Shown: positions 1-8,215 of the stretch, piece by piece
How the letters are laid out: every line of letters begins with the position of its first letter
Position numbering within the stretch: position 1 is the first letter of the stretch
Notes under the pieces: model-generated
What the model saw: the letters and a program-made list of their open reading frames with translations, nothing else
Databases searched by the model: none
Told to the model about the DNA's origin: nothing
Assembly (NCBI RefSeq): GCF_003610405.1
Contig: NZ_RAQC01000001.1
Coordinates: 186,001-250,000 of the forward strand
Length of the DNA: 64,000 bases
Reading direction: 5' to 3'
From: Microbacterium sp. AG238
GTDB lineage: Bacteria > Actinomycetota > Actinomycetes > Actinomycetales > Microbacteriaceae
Position numbers and translations under genes: made by a program

Positions 1-562
1 CTTGGTCGGTTCGACCGGCGCGAACCAGTTCTCGTCGATCTCCGCGGGGATCAATGCCCTCTACGGCCCGCTGCACGGCGGCGCGAACGAGGCCGTGCTC
101 GACATGCTCGCCCGCATCCGTGATTCGGGCGAGAGCGTCGAGCGGTTCGTAGCGCGCGTGAAGAACAAGGAAGACGGGGTGAAGCTCATGGGCTTCGGTC
201 ACCGCGTCTACAAGAACTACGACCCGCGCGCGAAGCTCGTCAAGGAGTCGGCCGACGAGGTGCTCAACGAGCTCGGCGTCGTCGATCCGCTGCTCGACCT
301 CGCGAAGGAGCTCGAGGAGATCGCCCTGAGCGACGACTACTTCCGCGAGCGCCGTCTGTACCCGAACGTCGACTTCTACACGGGCGTCATCTACAAGGCG
401 ATGGGTTTCCCGACCCGCATGTTCACCCCGCTGTTCGCGATCGGCCGTCTGCCCGGCTGGCTCGCTCACTGGCGAGAGATGCAGAACGACCCGCAGACCA
501 AGATCGGGCGTCCGCAGCAGCTGTACGTCGGCTCGGCGGAACGGGACTACCCCACCTCCTGA
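1..562 (+). CDS. gltA: Citrate synthase, C-terminal part (5' truncated by window edge)
   Basis: This is the C-terminal 186 residues of citrate synthase, which condenses acetyl-CoA and oxaloacetate to citrate in the cytosolic TCA cycle. The reading frame is open from base 2, and the start lies outside the window. Visible active-site blocks are PLHGGANE (catalytic His), FGHRVYK (substrate-binding His) and PNVDFYTGV (catalytic Asp), and the tail RPQQLYVG is typical of type II bacterial enzymes. The gene ends with TGA at 560-562. A 12-bp palindrome (565-576) follows at once but is too short to call a terminator. The family call is firm; only the missing N-terminus is unknown. Confidence 0.97.
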   Translation, partial: LVGSTGANQFSSISAGINALYGPLHGGANEAVLDMLARIRDSGESVERFVARVKNKEDGVKLMGFGHRVYKNYDPRAKLVKESADEVLNELGVVDPLLDLAKELEEIALSDDYFRERRLYPNVDFYTGVIYKAMGFPTRMFTPLFAIGRLPGWLAHWREMQNDPQTKIGRPQQLYVGSAERDYPTS

Positions 563-810
563 TCGGTCGGCCGACCTCGGCTGATCGGCTCGCCGGTCTC
601 GCGCCCCGCTTCGAGCACCCCGGCGCACCTGAGAGCTCATCTGCCTCGCCGACTCGCAGACAGGCGCCTCACTCCCGGCGGAGCTCTGGGACGATGGGCT
701 GCGCACCGTTGGGGCTCTGCGTTGCGCGCCCGCTGTCGCGCCCTGTCGGGTTTGAGGCGCGGGGCCCGTGGTCTCGTGCCCGCGGGGGTCTTGTCTCCGC
801 GTCCGCGTGC

Positions 811-822
811 CGTTGACAGGCT
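811..822. repeat. 12-bp direct repeat, copy 1 (copy 2 at 1269-1280)
   Basis: CGTTGACAGGCT is present at 811-822 and again at 1269-1280. The four bases before it are also nearly the same in both copies (GTGC versus GTCC). TTGACA resembles a -35 box, but neither copy has a matching -10 element 16-18 bases downstream. Confidence 0.6.
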
Positions 823-862
823 TGATGCCGTCGCTGAGCGCGCCGGACGGCCGTGTCGTCAC

Positions 863-916
863 TTCAGCCTGCCGGCGGGATTCAGCCTGCCGGCGGGACC
901 CAGCCTGTTGGTGGGG
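863..916. repeat. Tandem 18-bp repeat, three copies
   Basis: The unit TTCAGCCTGCCGGCGGGA occurs exactly at 863-880 and 881-898, with a diverged third copy at 899-916. The core AGCCTGCCGGCGG recurs at 1324-1336 just before the end of the polyphosphate kinase gene. The period is a multiple of three, so it could be the remnant of a coding repeat, but no surrounding gene is recognisable. Confidence 0.8.
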
Positions 917-1374
917 CTTCCGGCCACCGCCGCATCGCCGGAACAGCACGCCTCGGGCCCGGCGGGACGCCTGCCCCCCGCGCCGGCTCCTGATCGCCCG
1001 GCGCCGGCCACTGATATCCGGGCCGCACTCGGCAGGACCGGTCGCGCCCCTCCGGTGCTGCCGCGCGGCTCGATCCCCTCCTGTCCCGTCCCGCCCGTGG
1101 ACAGGTCGATCGTCCGGATGCCAGCCCCGCAGCGACGGCAAGCGAGCGTCATCCTGTCGGCGGCACGGACTATCGCGCCCGTCGGCCGAACGGTCACCCG
1201 AGTGTGCCTCAGCACCGAGGCTGCTGAGGTGCGATGCCGCACGTCGGCCGTCTGTGACGATGCCGTCCCGTTGACAGGCTGGCCAGCCGCAATCGCGCTC
1301 GGCGGGGGCGAGGGACGCGGGTGAGCCTGCCGGCGGCACGGCTCCTCCCGCTCGAGGGCCGCGCGCCTATCGTG

Positions 1375-2175
1375 TCAGTGCTCGAGCAGGGTCGCCGCGT
1401 AATCGGGGACGTAGCCGTCGAGCTGTTGCGGGGGCCGCTCGTAACCGCCGGACGGCGGACGCGGCGGGATCTCGATCTCGGGCCTCTCGACGACCTCGTA
1501 GGGAATCTGCGCGAGAAGGTGGTGGATCATGTTGATCCGTCCGCGCCGTTTGTCTTCGTTGTCGACCTCGTGCCACCGCGCCTCGGGGATGTCGGTGTGG
1601 ACGAACATCGTGTCCTTCGCGCGCGAGTAGTCTTCCCACTTCGTGATCGATAGCACGTCGTTGGGGGAGAGCTTCCAGCGCCGCATCGGATCCTCGTTGC
1701 GCGAGCGGAACCGCTTCTCCTGCTCGACGTCCGACACGCTGAACCAGTACTTCAGCAGCAGGATGCCGTCTTCGACGAGCATCCGCTCGAAGATCGGCGC
1801 CTGGTGCAGGAACCGGTGATACTCCTCGTTCGTGCAGTAGCCCATGACGCGCTCGACCCCGGCGCGGTTGTACCACGACCGGTCCATGAGGACGATCTCG
1901 CCCGCGGCGGGCAGATGCGCGACGTAGCGCTGGAAGTACCACTGCGTCCGTTCGCGCTCGGTGGGCGCGGGGAGGGCGACGATGCGCGCGACCCGAGGGT
2001 TGAGGTATTCGGTGACACGTTTGATCGTCGAGCCCTTGCCCGCGGCATCGCGTCCCTCGAAGATCACGACGATGCGCGCGCCGGTGGCCTGTACCCAGGC
2101 CTGCATGTCGACGAGCTGCGCCTGGAGTCGTCGAAGCTCGGTTTCGTAGACCTTCTTGGGCAATCGATCCGACAT
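1375..2175 (-). CDS. ppk2: Polyphosphate kinase 2 (PPK2 family)
   Basis: This 266-residue kinase transfers phosphate between polyphosphate and nucleotides. Walker A is GRDAAGKGST (residues 41-50). The Walker B/lid block DRSWYNRAGVE (98-108) is the class signature. The length and single PPK2 domain fit class I short PPK2, which usually makes GTP or ATP from NDP and polyphosphate; nucleotide preference cannot be read from sequence. I chose the ATG at 2175 over the upstream one at 2199 because AGGAGGT (2182-2188) lies six bases before it. The gene diverges from the lactate permease, and both promoters lie in the 93-bp gap. Confidence 0.95.
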   Translation of the reverse strand: MSDRLPKKVYETELRRLQAQLVDMQAWVQATGARIVVIFEGRDAAGKGSTIKRVTEYLNPRVARIVALPAPTERERTQWYFQRYVAHLPAAGEIVLMDRSWYNRAGVERVMGYCTNEEYHRFLHQAPIFERMLVEDGILLLKYWFSVSDVEQEKRFRSRNEDPMRRWKLSPNDVLSITKWEDYSRAKDTMFVHTDIPEARWHEVDNEDKRRGRINMIHHLLAQIPYEVVERPEIEIPPRPPSGGYERPPQQLDGYVPDYAATLLEH

Positions 2176-2194
2176 CGGGCTACCTCCTGACGCG

Positions 2195-2200
2195 AGCATA
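2195..2200 (-). promoter_or_regulatory. -10 box for ppk2
   Basis: TATGCT on the minus strand would start transcription around 2188, giving a leader of about 13 nt that contains only the AGGAGGT ribosome site. No good -35 box is visible. Confidence 0.45.
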
Positions 2201-2231
2201 CGCCCCCCTCGCGCGCGCCTCCGGCCCGGTC

Positions 2232-2237
2232 TAGGGT
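2232..2237 (+). promoter_or_regulatory. -10 box for the lactate permease gene
   Basis: TAGGGT lies 31 bases before the ATG at 2269. The predicted leader of about 25 nt includes the ribosome site AGGGGAG. This supports the ATG at 2269 rather than the in-frame ATG at 2236, which is at or before the likely transcript start. Confidence 0.45.
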
Positions 2238-2268
2238 GGGCCGCGACGGACGAGCAGGGGAGCGACGT

Positions 2269-3876
2269 ATGTGGTTGCAGACGACGGATCCGCTCGGCTC
2301 ACTCGCCCTGTCGGCACTGGTCGCCGCGATCCCGATCGTCGTGTTCCTCGTCGCGCTCGTGGGTCTCCGCCTCAGCGGCATCCTCGCCGGTGTCATCGCC
2401 CTGGTCGCGCAGCTGCTCGTCGCCGTACTCGGATTCGGGATGCCGCTCACCGCCGTCGGAGGCGCGGGCCTGCTGGGCCTGCTCACCGCGATCTGGCCGA
2501 TCGCGTACATCATCGTCATGGCGGTCTGGCTCTACAAGCTCGCCGTCGCCAGCGGGCGATTCGACGTCATCCGATCCTCGATCGGCGGGATCTCGAAGGA
2601 CCAGCGCATCCAGGTGCTGCTCATCAGCTTCTCGTTCGGCGCCTTCCTCGAAGGCGCGGCCGGCTTCGGCGTGCCGATCGCGATCTGCGCCGCTCTCCTG
2701 GTGCAGCTCGGGTTCCGCCCGCTGCGTGCGGCGATGATCTCGCTGGTCGCGAACGCGGCCGCCGGTGCGTACGGCGCCATCGGCATCCCCGTCATCGTCG
2801 GTGCCCAGGTCAGCGGTCTCGAGGTGCAGGAGCTCTCCCGCGCGATGGTGCTCATCCTCCAGCCGCTCACGCTGCTCATCCCGTTCCTGCTCGTGATCAT
2901 CCTCGACGGCCTCCGAGGGTTGCGAGAGACCTGGCCCGCTACCGTGCTGGTGACGATCGTCTTCAGCGGCGTGCAGGCGGGTGTGCTCTGGTTCCTCGGG
3001 CCCGAGCTGGCGGACCTCGGCGCGGGACTCGCGGCGATGGTCGCTCTCTTCCTCCTCGGACGGGTGTGGCAACCTCGTCGCGTCCATCGCGAAGCCGATG
3101 CGCCCGAGCCCGAGCCCCACCACGCGGGCCTGCGCGAGGTGGTGACGGCGTGGAGTCCGTTCTACATCCTGACCGCCGTCATCCTGGTGTGGAGCCTGCC
3201 GGTGTTCAAGAACCTCTTCGCCGCGGGCGGCCCCTTGTCGACCCTCGTCGTGTCGATTCCGATGCCCGGGCTCACCGGCAGCGTGCAGACGCCTGCCGGC
3301 GATGTCGTCACAGCGGCATGGAGTTTCACGCCGCTCAACGCGACCGGGACAGCCATTCTGCTGGCGGTGATCGTGTCGTTCCTCACGACGCCCCGTCTGC
3401 GCGCGAGCGACCTCATCTGGACGCTGGCAGAGACGGTGCGGGGACTGTGGCGCGCACTGCTGCTCATCGCGATCATCCTCGCCCTCGCGAACATCGCCAA
3501 CTACTCCGGAGGCTCGGCCTCGATGGGGACGGCGCTGGCCGCGGTCGGGCCCCTCTTCCCGCTGCTCGCACCCATCATCGGCTGGATCGGGGTGTTCCTG
3601 ACGGGTTCGGTCGTGAACAACAACACCCTGTTCGCACCGCTCCAGGTGGCCACGGCCGAGCAGATCGCGGTCGACCCGGCGCTGCTGGTCGCGGCGAACA
3701 CCGCGGGCGGTACCGCGGCGAAGGTCATCTCGCCGCAGTCGATCGCGATCGCCGCCGGCGCCGTCGGTCTTGCCGGGCGCGAATCCGAGATCCTCCGCGC
3801 GTCGCTCTGGTACAGCCTCGGAATGCTCGCCGTCGTCTGCCTGTGGGGCGGGCTGCTGTCCGTGCTGCTGGTCTGA
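2269..3876 (+). CDS. lctP: L-lactate permease family transporter
   Basis: This 535-residue, very hydrophobic protein has about a dozen predicted membrane helices and belongs to the lactate permease family (LctP, TC 2.A.14), proton symporters of lactate and glycolate. Family-like blocks are EGAAGFGVPIAICAALL near residue 130, SVVNNNTLFAPLQ near residue 445 and NTAGGTAAKVISPQSIAIA near residue 475. The start at 2269 has AGGGGAG six bases upstream. It stands alone between ppk2 (divergent) and dapD (convergent). Substrate could be lactate or glycolate; no lactate dehydrogenase or regulator is adjacent. Confidence 0.93.
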   Translation: MWLQTTDPLGSLALSALVAAIPIVVFLVALVGLRLSGILAGVIALVAQLLVAVLGFGMPLTAVGGAGLLGLLTAIWPIAYIIVMAVWLYKLAVASGRFDVIRSSIGGISKDQRIQVLLISFSFGAFLEGAAGFGVPIAICAALLVQLGFRPLRAAMISLVANAAAGAYGAIGIPVIVGAQVSGLEVQELSRAMVLILQPLTLLIPFLLVIILDGLRGLRETWPATVLVTIVFSGVQAGVLWFLGPELADLGAGLAAMVALFLLGRVWQPRRVHREADAPEPEPHHAGLREVVTAWSPFYILTAVILVWSLPVFKNLFAAGGPLSTLVVSIPMPGLTGSVQTPAGDVVTAAWSFTPLNATGTAILLAVIVSFLTTPRLRASDLIWTLAETVRGLWRALLLIAIILALANIANYSGGSASMGTALAAVGPLFPLLAPIIGWIGVFLTGSVVNNNTLFAPLQVATAEQIAVDPALLVAANTAGGTAAKVISPQSIAIAAGAVGLAGRESEILRASLWYSLGMLAVVCLWGGLLSVLLV

Positions 3877-3905
3877 GCCGCGGCGCGTCCCGGGCAGTCG
3901 GGCGA

Positions 3906-4856
3906 TCAGGCGTGCAGGGCCTCGTTGAGGGTGACGCCGACACCGGCTCGGCGCACGGCTTCGACGGCGCCCGTGAGCGAGTTGCGGCGGAAGAGGATGC
4001 CGTCCCGGCCGGAGAGGTCGGCACCCTTGACGCTCGGGCGCTCACCCGACGCCGTGACCGGCTCGTCGGCGAGCACGATCTTCGAACCCGCGGTGACGTA
4101 GAGCCCGGCCTCGACGACGCAGTCGTCGCCGAGCGAGATCCCGATGCCCGCGTTCGCGCCGAGAAGTGTGCGGCGTCCGATCGACACGCGGTGGCTGCCG
4201 CCCCCGGAGAGCGTGCCCATGATCGACGCGCCGCCGCCGATGTCGCTGCCGTCGCCGACGACCACGCCCTGCGAGATGCGCCCTTCGACCATCGAGGCGC
4301 CGAGGGTGCCGGCGTTGAAGTTGACGAACCCCTCGTGCATCACGGTGGTTCCCGGAGCCAGGTGGGCGCCGAGGCGCACGCGAGATGCATCGGCGATCCG
4401 CACCCCGGGAGGGGTGACGTAGTCGAGCAGACGCGGGAACTTGTCGAGGCTGTGCACCTGGATGCCGTCGCGCTGCAGCAGCGGACGGCGGCGCGTCGCC
4501 TCGTCGGGGTGCATCGGTCCGGCGGTGGTCCACGCGACGATGGGCAGGTGCCCGAAGATGCCGTCGAGGTTGACCGTGTTAGGCGCGGCGAGGCGGTGCG
4601 AGATGACGTGCAGACGCAGGTAGGCGTCGGGGGTCGAGGCGGGCGCCGCATCGAGGTCCACGGAGACGGTGACAGCCTCGACCGTCACGCCGCGTCGCTC
4701 GTCGTCTGCGGCCAGCGGGGCCCAGGTGACCATGGCGGCTGCGGATTCGGCGGCCGCGGGCGTGCCGAGCGCGGGTTCCGGGAACCAGGTGTCGAGTGTC
4801 GTGCCGTCGCTGCTCGAGGTCGCGAGTCCTACGCCCCATGCCCACCGTTCGCTCAT
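3906..4856 (-). CDS. dapD: Tetrahydrodipicolinate N-succinyltransferase
   Basis: DapD (316 aa) transfers succinyl from succinyl-CoA to tetrahydrodipicolinate in the succinylase branch of diaminopimelate and lysine synthesis. The second half shows left-handed beta-helix hexapeptide repeats (for example [19 protein letters not shown]). The length and N-terminal domain match the actinobacterial DapD type rather than the shorter enterobacterial one. It diverges from dapE, the later enzyme of the same branch, with 44 bp between the start codons. The ATG at 4856 follows a -10 box by six bases and has no ribosome site, so the mRNA is probably leaderless. Confidence 0.96.
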   Translation of the reverse strand: MSERWAWGVGLATSSSDGTTLDTWFPEPALGTPAAAESAAAMVTWAPLAADDERRGVTVEAVTVSVDLDAAPASTPDAYLRLHVISHRLAAPNTVNLDGIFGHLPIVAWTTAGPMHPDEATRRRPLLQRDGIQVHSLDKFPRLLDYVTPPGVRIADASRVRLGAHLAPGTTVMHEGFVNFNAGTLGASMVEGRISQGVVVGDGSDIGGGASIMGTLSGGGSHRVSIGRRTLLGANAGIGISLGDDCVVEAGLYVTAGSKIVLADEPVTASGERPSVKGADLSGRDGILFRRNSLTGAVEAVRRAGVGVTLNEALHA

Positions 4857-4862
4857 GCCCCC

Positions 4863-4868
4863 AGATTA
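4863..4868 (-). promoter_or_regulatory. -10 box, leaderless dapD promoter
   Basis: TAATCT on the minus strand ends six bases before the dapD ATG, so transcription would begin at the start codon. It shares the 44-bp divergent gap with the dapE promoter, so the two -10 boxes lie only about 20 bp apart and could not be occupied together. Confidence 0.6.
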
Positions 4869-4887
4869 TCGGTGCGGCGGTCGCCGA

Positions 4888-4893
4888 TAGAAT
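4888..4893 (+). promoter_or_regulatory. -10 box, leaderless dapE promoter
   Basis: TAGAAT ends seven bases before the dapE ATG at 4901, with no ribosome site in between. This fixes the start at 4901 against the earlier in-frame ATG at 4796, which would lie inside dapD. Confidence 0.6.
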
Positions 4894-4900
4894 CGGCGGC

Positions 4901-5977
4901 ATGCCTGAGCTCGATCTGACCGTCTCCAGCGCCGATCTGACCCGGGCCGTCTGCGACATCCCGAGCGTGTCGGATGACGAGACCACCCTCGCCGACGCGA
5001 TCTTCGCAGCGGTGTCGCCCTTGGAGCACCTCGAGGTCTTCCGCGACGGCGACACGATCGTGGCTCGGACGCAGCTCGGCCGCGCGCAGCGCGTCGTCAT
5101 CGCGGGCCACATCGACACGGTGCCGATCAACGACAACCTCCCCGTGCGCGAGATCGTCGAAGAGGGGCAGCCGTTCCTGTGGGGGAGAGGGACCGTCGAC
5201 ATGAAGGCGGGCGTCGCGGTGCAGCTGAAGCTCGCCGCCGAACTCGTCGAGCCGCGCGTCGACATCACGTGGATGTGGTACGACCACGAGGAGGTCGCGG
5301 CTGAGCTGAACGGCCTGACACGCCTGGCGGCGAACCGGCCCGACGTGTTCGCCGGCGACTTCGCCATCCTCGGAGAGCCCTCCAACGGCCAGGTCGAGGG
5401 GGGATGCAACGGCAACCTGCGGGCCGTCGTACGGACGCGCGGCGTGCGTTCCCACAGTGCCCGGGCGTGGATAGGCGACAATGCGATCCACCACGCGGCA
5501 CCCATCCTGCAACGTCTGGCCGACCACACCCCGGAGGGCGTCGAGGTCGAAGGTCTCGTCTACCGCGAGGGGTTGAACGCCGTGCGGATCTCGGGCGGCA
5601 TCGCCGGCAACGTCATCCCCGACCTGTGCGAGGTCGAGGTCAATTACCGTTTCGCGCCGAGCCGCACCCCTGACCAGGCGGTGGAGATCATCCGCGACTT
5701 CTTCGCCGGATTCGACGTCGAGGTGGTCGACCTCGCGGGAGGGGCACGGCCCGGGCTCGACGCGCCCCTCGCGCAAGAGTTCGTCGCGGCCGTGGGTGCG
5801 GAGCCCCGTCCCAAGTACGGCTGGACCGATGTCGCGCGCTTCTCGGCGCTCGGGGTGCCGGCGGTCAACTACGGCCCCGGCGATCCCTCGCTCGCGCACC
5901 ACGACCAGGAGCGGGTGCCGCTCGCGCAGATCGATGCCGTCGAGCGCGGCCTGCGCACCTGGCTCACCCGCCGGTGA
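4901..5977 (+). CDS. dapE: Succinyl-diaminopimelate desuccinylase (M20 family)
   Basis: DapE (358 aa) hydrolyses N-succinyl-LL-diaminopimelate to LL-DAP and succinate for peptidoglycan and lysine synthesis. The M20 metal-site motifs are visible: GHIDTVP (His70, Asp72), WGRGTVDMKAG (bridging Asp100), DHEEVAAE (catalytic and metal Glu) and the C-terminal SLAHHDQERV (His ligand). A dimerisation insert interrupts the catalytic domain as usual. It diverges from dapD and precedes a membrane glycosyltransferase gene by ten bases, so the two may be cotranscribed. Confidence 0.96.
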   Translation: MPELDLTVSSADLTRAVCDIPSVSDDETTLADAIFAAVSPLEHLEVFRDGDTIVARTQLGRAQRVVIAGHIDTVPINDNLPVREIVEEGQPFLWGRGTVDMKAGVAVQLKLAAELVEPRVDITWMWYDHEEVAAELNGLTRLAANRPDVFAGDFAILGEPSNGQVEGGCNGNLRAVVRTRGVRSHSARAWIGDNAIHHAAPILQRLADHTPEGVEVEGLVYREGLNAVRISGGIAGNVIPDLCEVEVNYRFAPSRTPDQAVEIIRDFFAGFDVEVVDLAGGARPGLDAPLAQEFVAAVGAEPRPKYGWTDVARFSALGVPAVNYGPGDPSLAHHDQERVPLAQIDAVERGLRTWLTRR

Positions 5978-5987
5978 CGCCTCGAGC

Positions 5988-7193
5988 ATGAGATCGCTGC
6001 GCCGCGCCGCGATCGCGCTGCCCGCCGCTGCCGCGATCGCGTTGGTCTATCTCGCCTCGCGGGCCGTGACCACCGCCTTCCTCCTCGGGGCGGCCGAGCT
6101 GAGCGGTCCACAATCGCGGTTCGGAGCGGATGCGACGCTCGGCACGCTGACGATGGGCTGGGACGCCCAGTGGTACTGGCTCATCGCGTTCAGCGGGTAT
6201 CCCACTGAACTGCCGCTCGACGCCGCGGGTAACGTCGCCCAGAACGCGTGGGCGTTCATGCCGGTGTACCCGCTCGTCACGGGCAGCGTGGGCTGGATCG
6301 TCGGCGGATTCCCGGTCGCCGCGCCGCTGGTGTCGGCGGTGGCGGGGTATCTCGCGTGCCTGGCGCTGTTCGCCCTGTTGCGGCGAAGGATCGGCCGGTC
6401 GACGGCCATGTGGGCGGTCGCCTTCTTCAGCTTCGCGGGACCCATGGCGGCCCTCTTCCAGCTCGGCTACGCCGAGTCGCTCTTCCAGCTCTGGCTATTG
6501 CTCGCCCTGCTCGCCGTCGAGCGCCGCCGGTGGTGGCTGCTGTATCTCTGGATCCCGCTCATGGCCTTCACGAGGCCGGGCGTGCTCGCCTTCTCGCTCA
6601 TGCTCGCCCTCTACGGTATCTGGCGTTGGTCGCGTCGTGCCGGCGATGAGCTGCCGCCGCGCGAGGTCGTCCACATCGTGGCGAACGGGCTGCTGGCCGC
6701 CGTGTACGGCTTCGCATGGCCCGTCATCACCGGCGTCGTGACAGGAGAGGCAGGGGCGTACCTGCAGACCGAGCTCGCGTGGCGACGATCGTGGGTCGGA
6801 GATCACGGCGGCTTCATGCCCTTCGACGGCACGGTACAGGCAGCCGTCCTGTGGGCGGGCATATGGGGCGTCCCCGCCTGGGCGTGCCTGGCCGGGCTCA
6901 CGACGATCGTCGTCCTCGCGACTGCGCTCATCGTCGCCGACCGCCGAGTGAAGCGGCTGGGTGTGCCGATCCGCCTCTGGTCCGGCGCGTACCTGCTCTA
7001 TCTGCTTGCGGTGTTCTTCCCGCAGTCGAGCACCTTCCGTCTGCTCGTACCCCTGTCTCCGCTCTGGGGAGCCGTCGCCGTGCCGCGCGCACGCTGGTGG
7101 CGGATCGGGGTGCTGCTCCTCGGGATCGCGGCGCAATGGTGGTGGATCTACACGATGTATGCGCTCGGGAGCACCTTCGCTCAGATTCCCTGA
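5988..7193 (+). CDS. PIG-V-like integral membrane mannosyltransferase (putative)
   Basis: This 401-residue protein has about ten predicted membrane helices. The first extracytoplasmic loop carries MGWDAQWYWLIAFSGYP (near residues 53-69), which matches the acidic W-D-A-x-W-Y...I-A-x-x-G-Y-P block of PIG-V-type glycosyltransferases (GT-C fold). The likely role is transfer of mannose or another sugar from a polyprenyl-phosphate donor to a lipid or protein at the membrane outer face. Donor and acceptor are unknown. ATG at 5988 is ten bases after dapE; the ribosome site is weak. The family call is from motif and topology only. Confidence 0.72.
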   Translation: MRSLRRAAIALPAAAAIALVYLASRAVTTAFLLGAAELSGPQSRFGADATLGTLTMGWDAQWYWLIAFSGYPTELPLDAAGNVAQNAWAFMPVYPLVTGSVGWIVGGFPVAAPLVSAVAGYLACLALFALLRRRIGRSTAMWAVAFFSFAGPMAALFQLGYAESLFQLWLLLALLAVERRRWWLLYLWIPLMAFTRPGVLAFSLMLALYGIWRWSRRAGDELPPREVVHIVANGLLAAVYGFAWPVITGVVTGEAGAYLQTELAWRRSWVGDHGGFMPFDGTVQAAVLWAGIWGVPAWACLAGLTTIVVLATALIVADRRVKRLGVPIRLWSGAYLLYLLAVFFPQSSTFRLLVPLSPLWGAVAVPRARWWRIGVLLLGIAAQWWWIYTMYALGSTFAQIP

Positions 7194-7226
7194 GGCGCGT
7201 GTCCGCGCCCTGCCTGCGCTGCACGA

Positions 7227-7232
7227 TAAACT
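7227..7232 (+). promoter_or_regulatory. -10 box for the DUF3117 gene
   Basis: TAAACT would give a leader of about 28 nt that ends in the AAAGGGAG ribosome site before the ATG at 7267. No clear -35 box is seen. Confidence 0.45.
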
Positions 7233-7266
7233 CTTCAGGTAGTCCTCATGACGAAAGGGAGCCGCG

Positions 7267-7440
7267 ATGGCAGCCATGAAGCCGCGAACCGGAGACGGAC
7301 CGATGGAGGCCGTGAAGGAGGGGCGCCTGATCATCGTGCGTGTCCCCCTCGAAGGCGGAGGGCGTCTGGTCGTCTCGGTCAATGATGAAGAGGCCAAGGA
7401 ACTCCACAGCGTGCTGAGCGGAGTCGTCGGCGCCGCCTGA
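7267..7440 (+). CDS. DUF3117 small protein
   Basis: This 57-residue protein begins MAAMKPRTGDGPMEAVKEG and continues with RVPLEGGGRLVVSV, the conserved body of the actinobacterial DUF3117 family. The family has no established biochemical function; the protein is small, soluble and probably a beta-rich single domain. A ribosome site AAAGGGAG lies just before the ATG. In Mycobacterium tuberculosis the homologue Rv1211 lies a few genes from the homologue of the next gene, so the neighbourhood is ancient. A strong hairpin follows at 7451-7491. Confidence 0.9.
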   Translation: MAAMKPRTGDGPMEAVKEGRLIIVRVPLEGGGRLVVSVNDEEAKELHSVLSGVVGAA

Positions 7441-7450
7441 CGACGATGCC

Positions 7451-7491
7451 ACGCGAAACGGCCGGTCCCCTCGGGGCCGGCCGTTTCGCGT
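7451..7491. terminator. Bidirectional hairpin terminator
   Basis: ACGCGAAACGGCCGG pairs with CCGGCCGTTTCGCGT, with a further CCCC/GGGG pairing next to the loop. It lies between the converging DUF3117 gene and the methyltransferase gene. There is no U-tract, as usual for high-GC actinobacteria. Confidence 0.8.
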
Positions 7492-7508
7492 GAGCGCAGA
7501 GAGTGCGG

Positions 7509-8144
7509 TCAGGGGGCGGACACCGTCGTGAGCTGCAGCAGTCCTTCGCCCACGATCGAGAGGGCGCCGAGGACGGCGGGCGACGACTGGGTCTCGTGGA
7601 TGAGAGAGCGGTAGGCGCGGGTGATCTCGTCGCGTCGCACGGGGTCGGCGACGGAGCCACCGGCCAGCACACGCGGGACGAGGACCATTCCGCCCGGGCG
7701 CACGAGCCGGAGCCCGTGCTCGACGTACTCGATGACGCCGTCTGCATCCGCGTCGACGAGGACGATGTCGTACGACGCCTCGTTCATGCGGGGGAGCACG
7801 TCGGCGGCGCGGCCGGTGATGAAGCGTGCGCGAGCGGGGGGGACTCTCGCCTCGGTGAACGACTGCCGGGCGACGGCGAGGTGCTCCGGCTCGATGTCGA
7901 TCGTGGTCAGAGTCGCGCGCGGCGACCCGTGCAGCAGCCACAGCGCCGACACGCCGCCGCCCGTGCCGATCTCCACGATGTTCAGCGCGCCCGTCGCCGC
8001 GGCGAGGACAGCGCACTGCGCACCCACCGGAGGGCTGATCGGGGCGGCGCCGATCTCGAGGGCGTGTGCGCGCGCGCGCGCGATGTGCTCCGGCTCCACC
8101 GTCGCCTCCATCGCGAACCTGCGGATCGCTTCCTGATCACCCAT
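7509..8144 (-). CDS. O-methyltransferase family 3 (SAM-dependent)
   Basis: This 211-residue class I methyltransferase is of the COMT/caffeoyl-CoA O-methyltransferase family. The SAM-binding motif I is VEIGTGGGVSALWLL (near residue 58). TIDIEP is motif II, and the metal/catalytic Asp lies in IVLVDADADGV. It matches M. tuberculosis Rv1220c in type and neighbourhood; the natural substrate is unknown. The ATG at 8144 has AGGAGG five bases upstream. It diverges from tatB. In mycobacteria sigE, rseA and htrA lie between these two genes; here they are absent. Confidence 0.92.
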   Translation of the reverse strand: MGDQEAIRRFAMEATVEPEHIARARAHALEIGAAPISPPVGAQCAVLAAATGALNIVEIGTGGGVSALWLLHGSPRATLTTIDIEPEHLAVARQSFTEARVPPARARFITGRAADVLPRMNEASYDIVLVDADADGVIEYVEHGLRLVRPGGMVLVPRVLAGGSVADPVRRDEITRAYRSLIHETQSSPAVLGALSIVGEGLLQLTTVSAP

Positions 8145-8203
8145 GCATTCCTCCTGGTTCCAGCGTAGGTGTGCAGATGGCTCCGGCCGCTGAGGCGCAC
8201 GGG

Positions 8204-8209
8204 TAATCT
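8204..8209 (+). promoter_or_regulatory. -10 box, leaderless tatB promoter
   Basis: TAATCT ends six bases before the tatB ATG at 8216, and there is no ribosome site. This is consistent with a leaderless transcript. Confidence 0.6.
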
Positions 8210-8215
8210 GGGGTC

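Larger units (their letters stand above)
563..1374. other. 812-bp region without a convincing gene; contains short direct repeats
   Basis: No open frame here has a credible ribosome site, a recognisable motif or balanced composition. The frames that are open on both strands encode Arg/Ala/Pro-rich low-complexity protein. The region holds three tandem 18-bp units (863-916), a copy of their 13-base core at 1324-1336, a 12-base direct repeat (811-822 and 1269-1280) and palindromes at 565-576 and 1277-1288. It could be a decayed gene or a repeat-bearing spacer. I see no tRNA, no promoter-operator pair and no insertion-sequence ends. Confidence 0.6.

Noticed and set aside
722..1324. Overlapping open frames between gltA and ppk2
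   Set aside because: There is no ribosome site, no motif and strongly biased composition on both strands. I keep the region as non-coding or decayed.
2271..4919. 882-codon open frame overlapping the permease and dapD
   Set aside because: It is out of frame with the permease, antisense to dapD, and almost wholly Arg/Ala/Gly.
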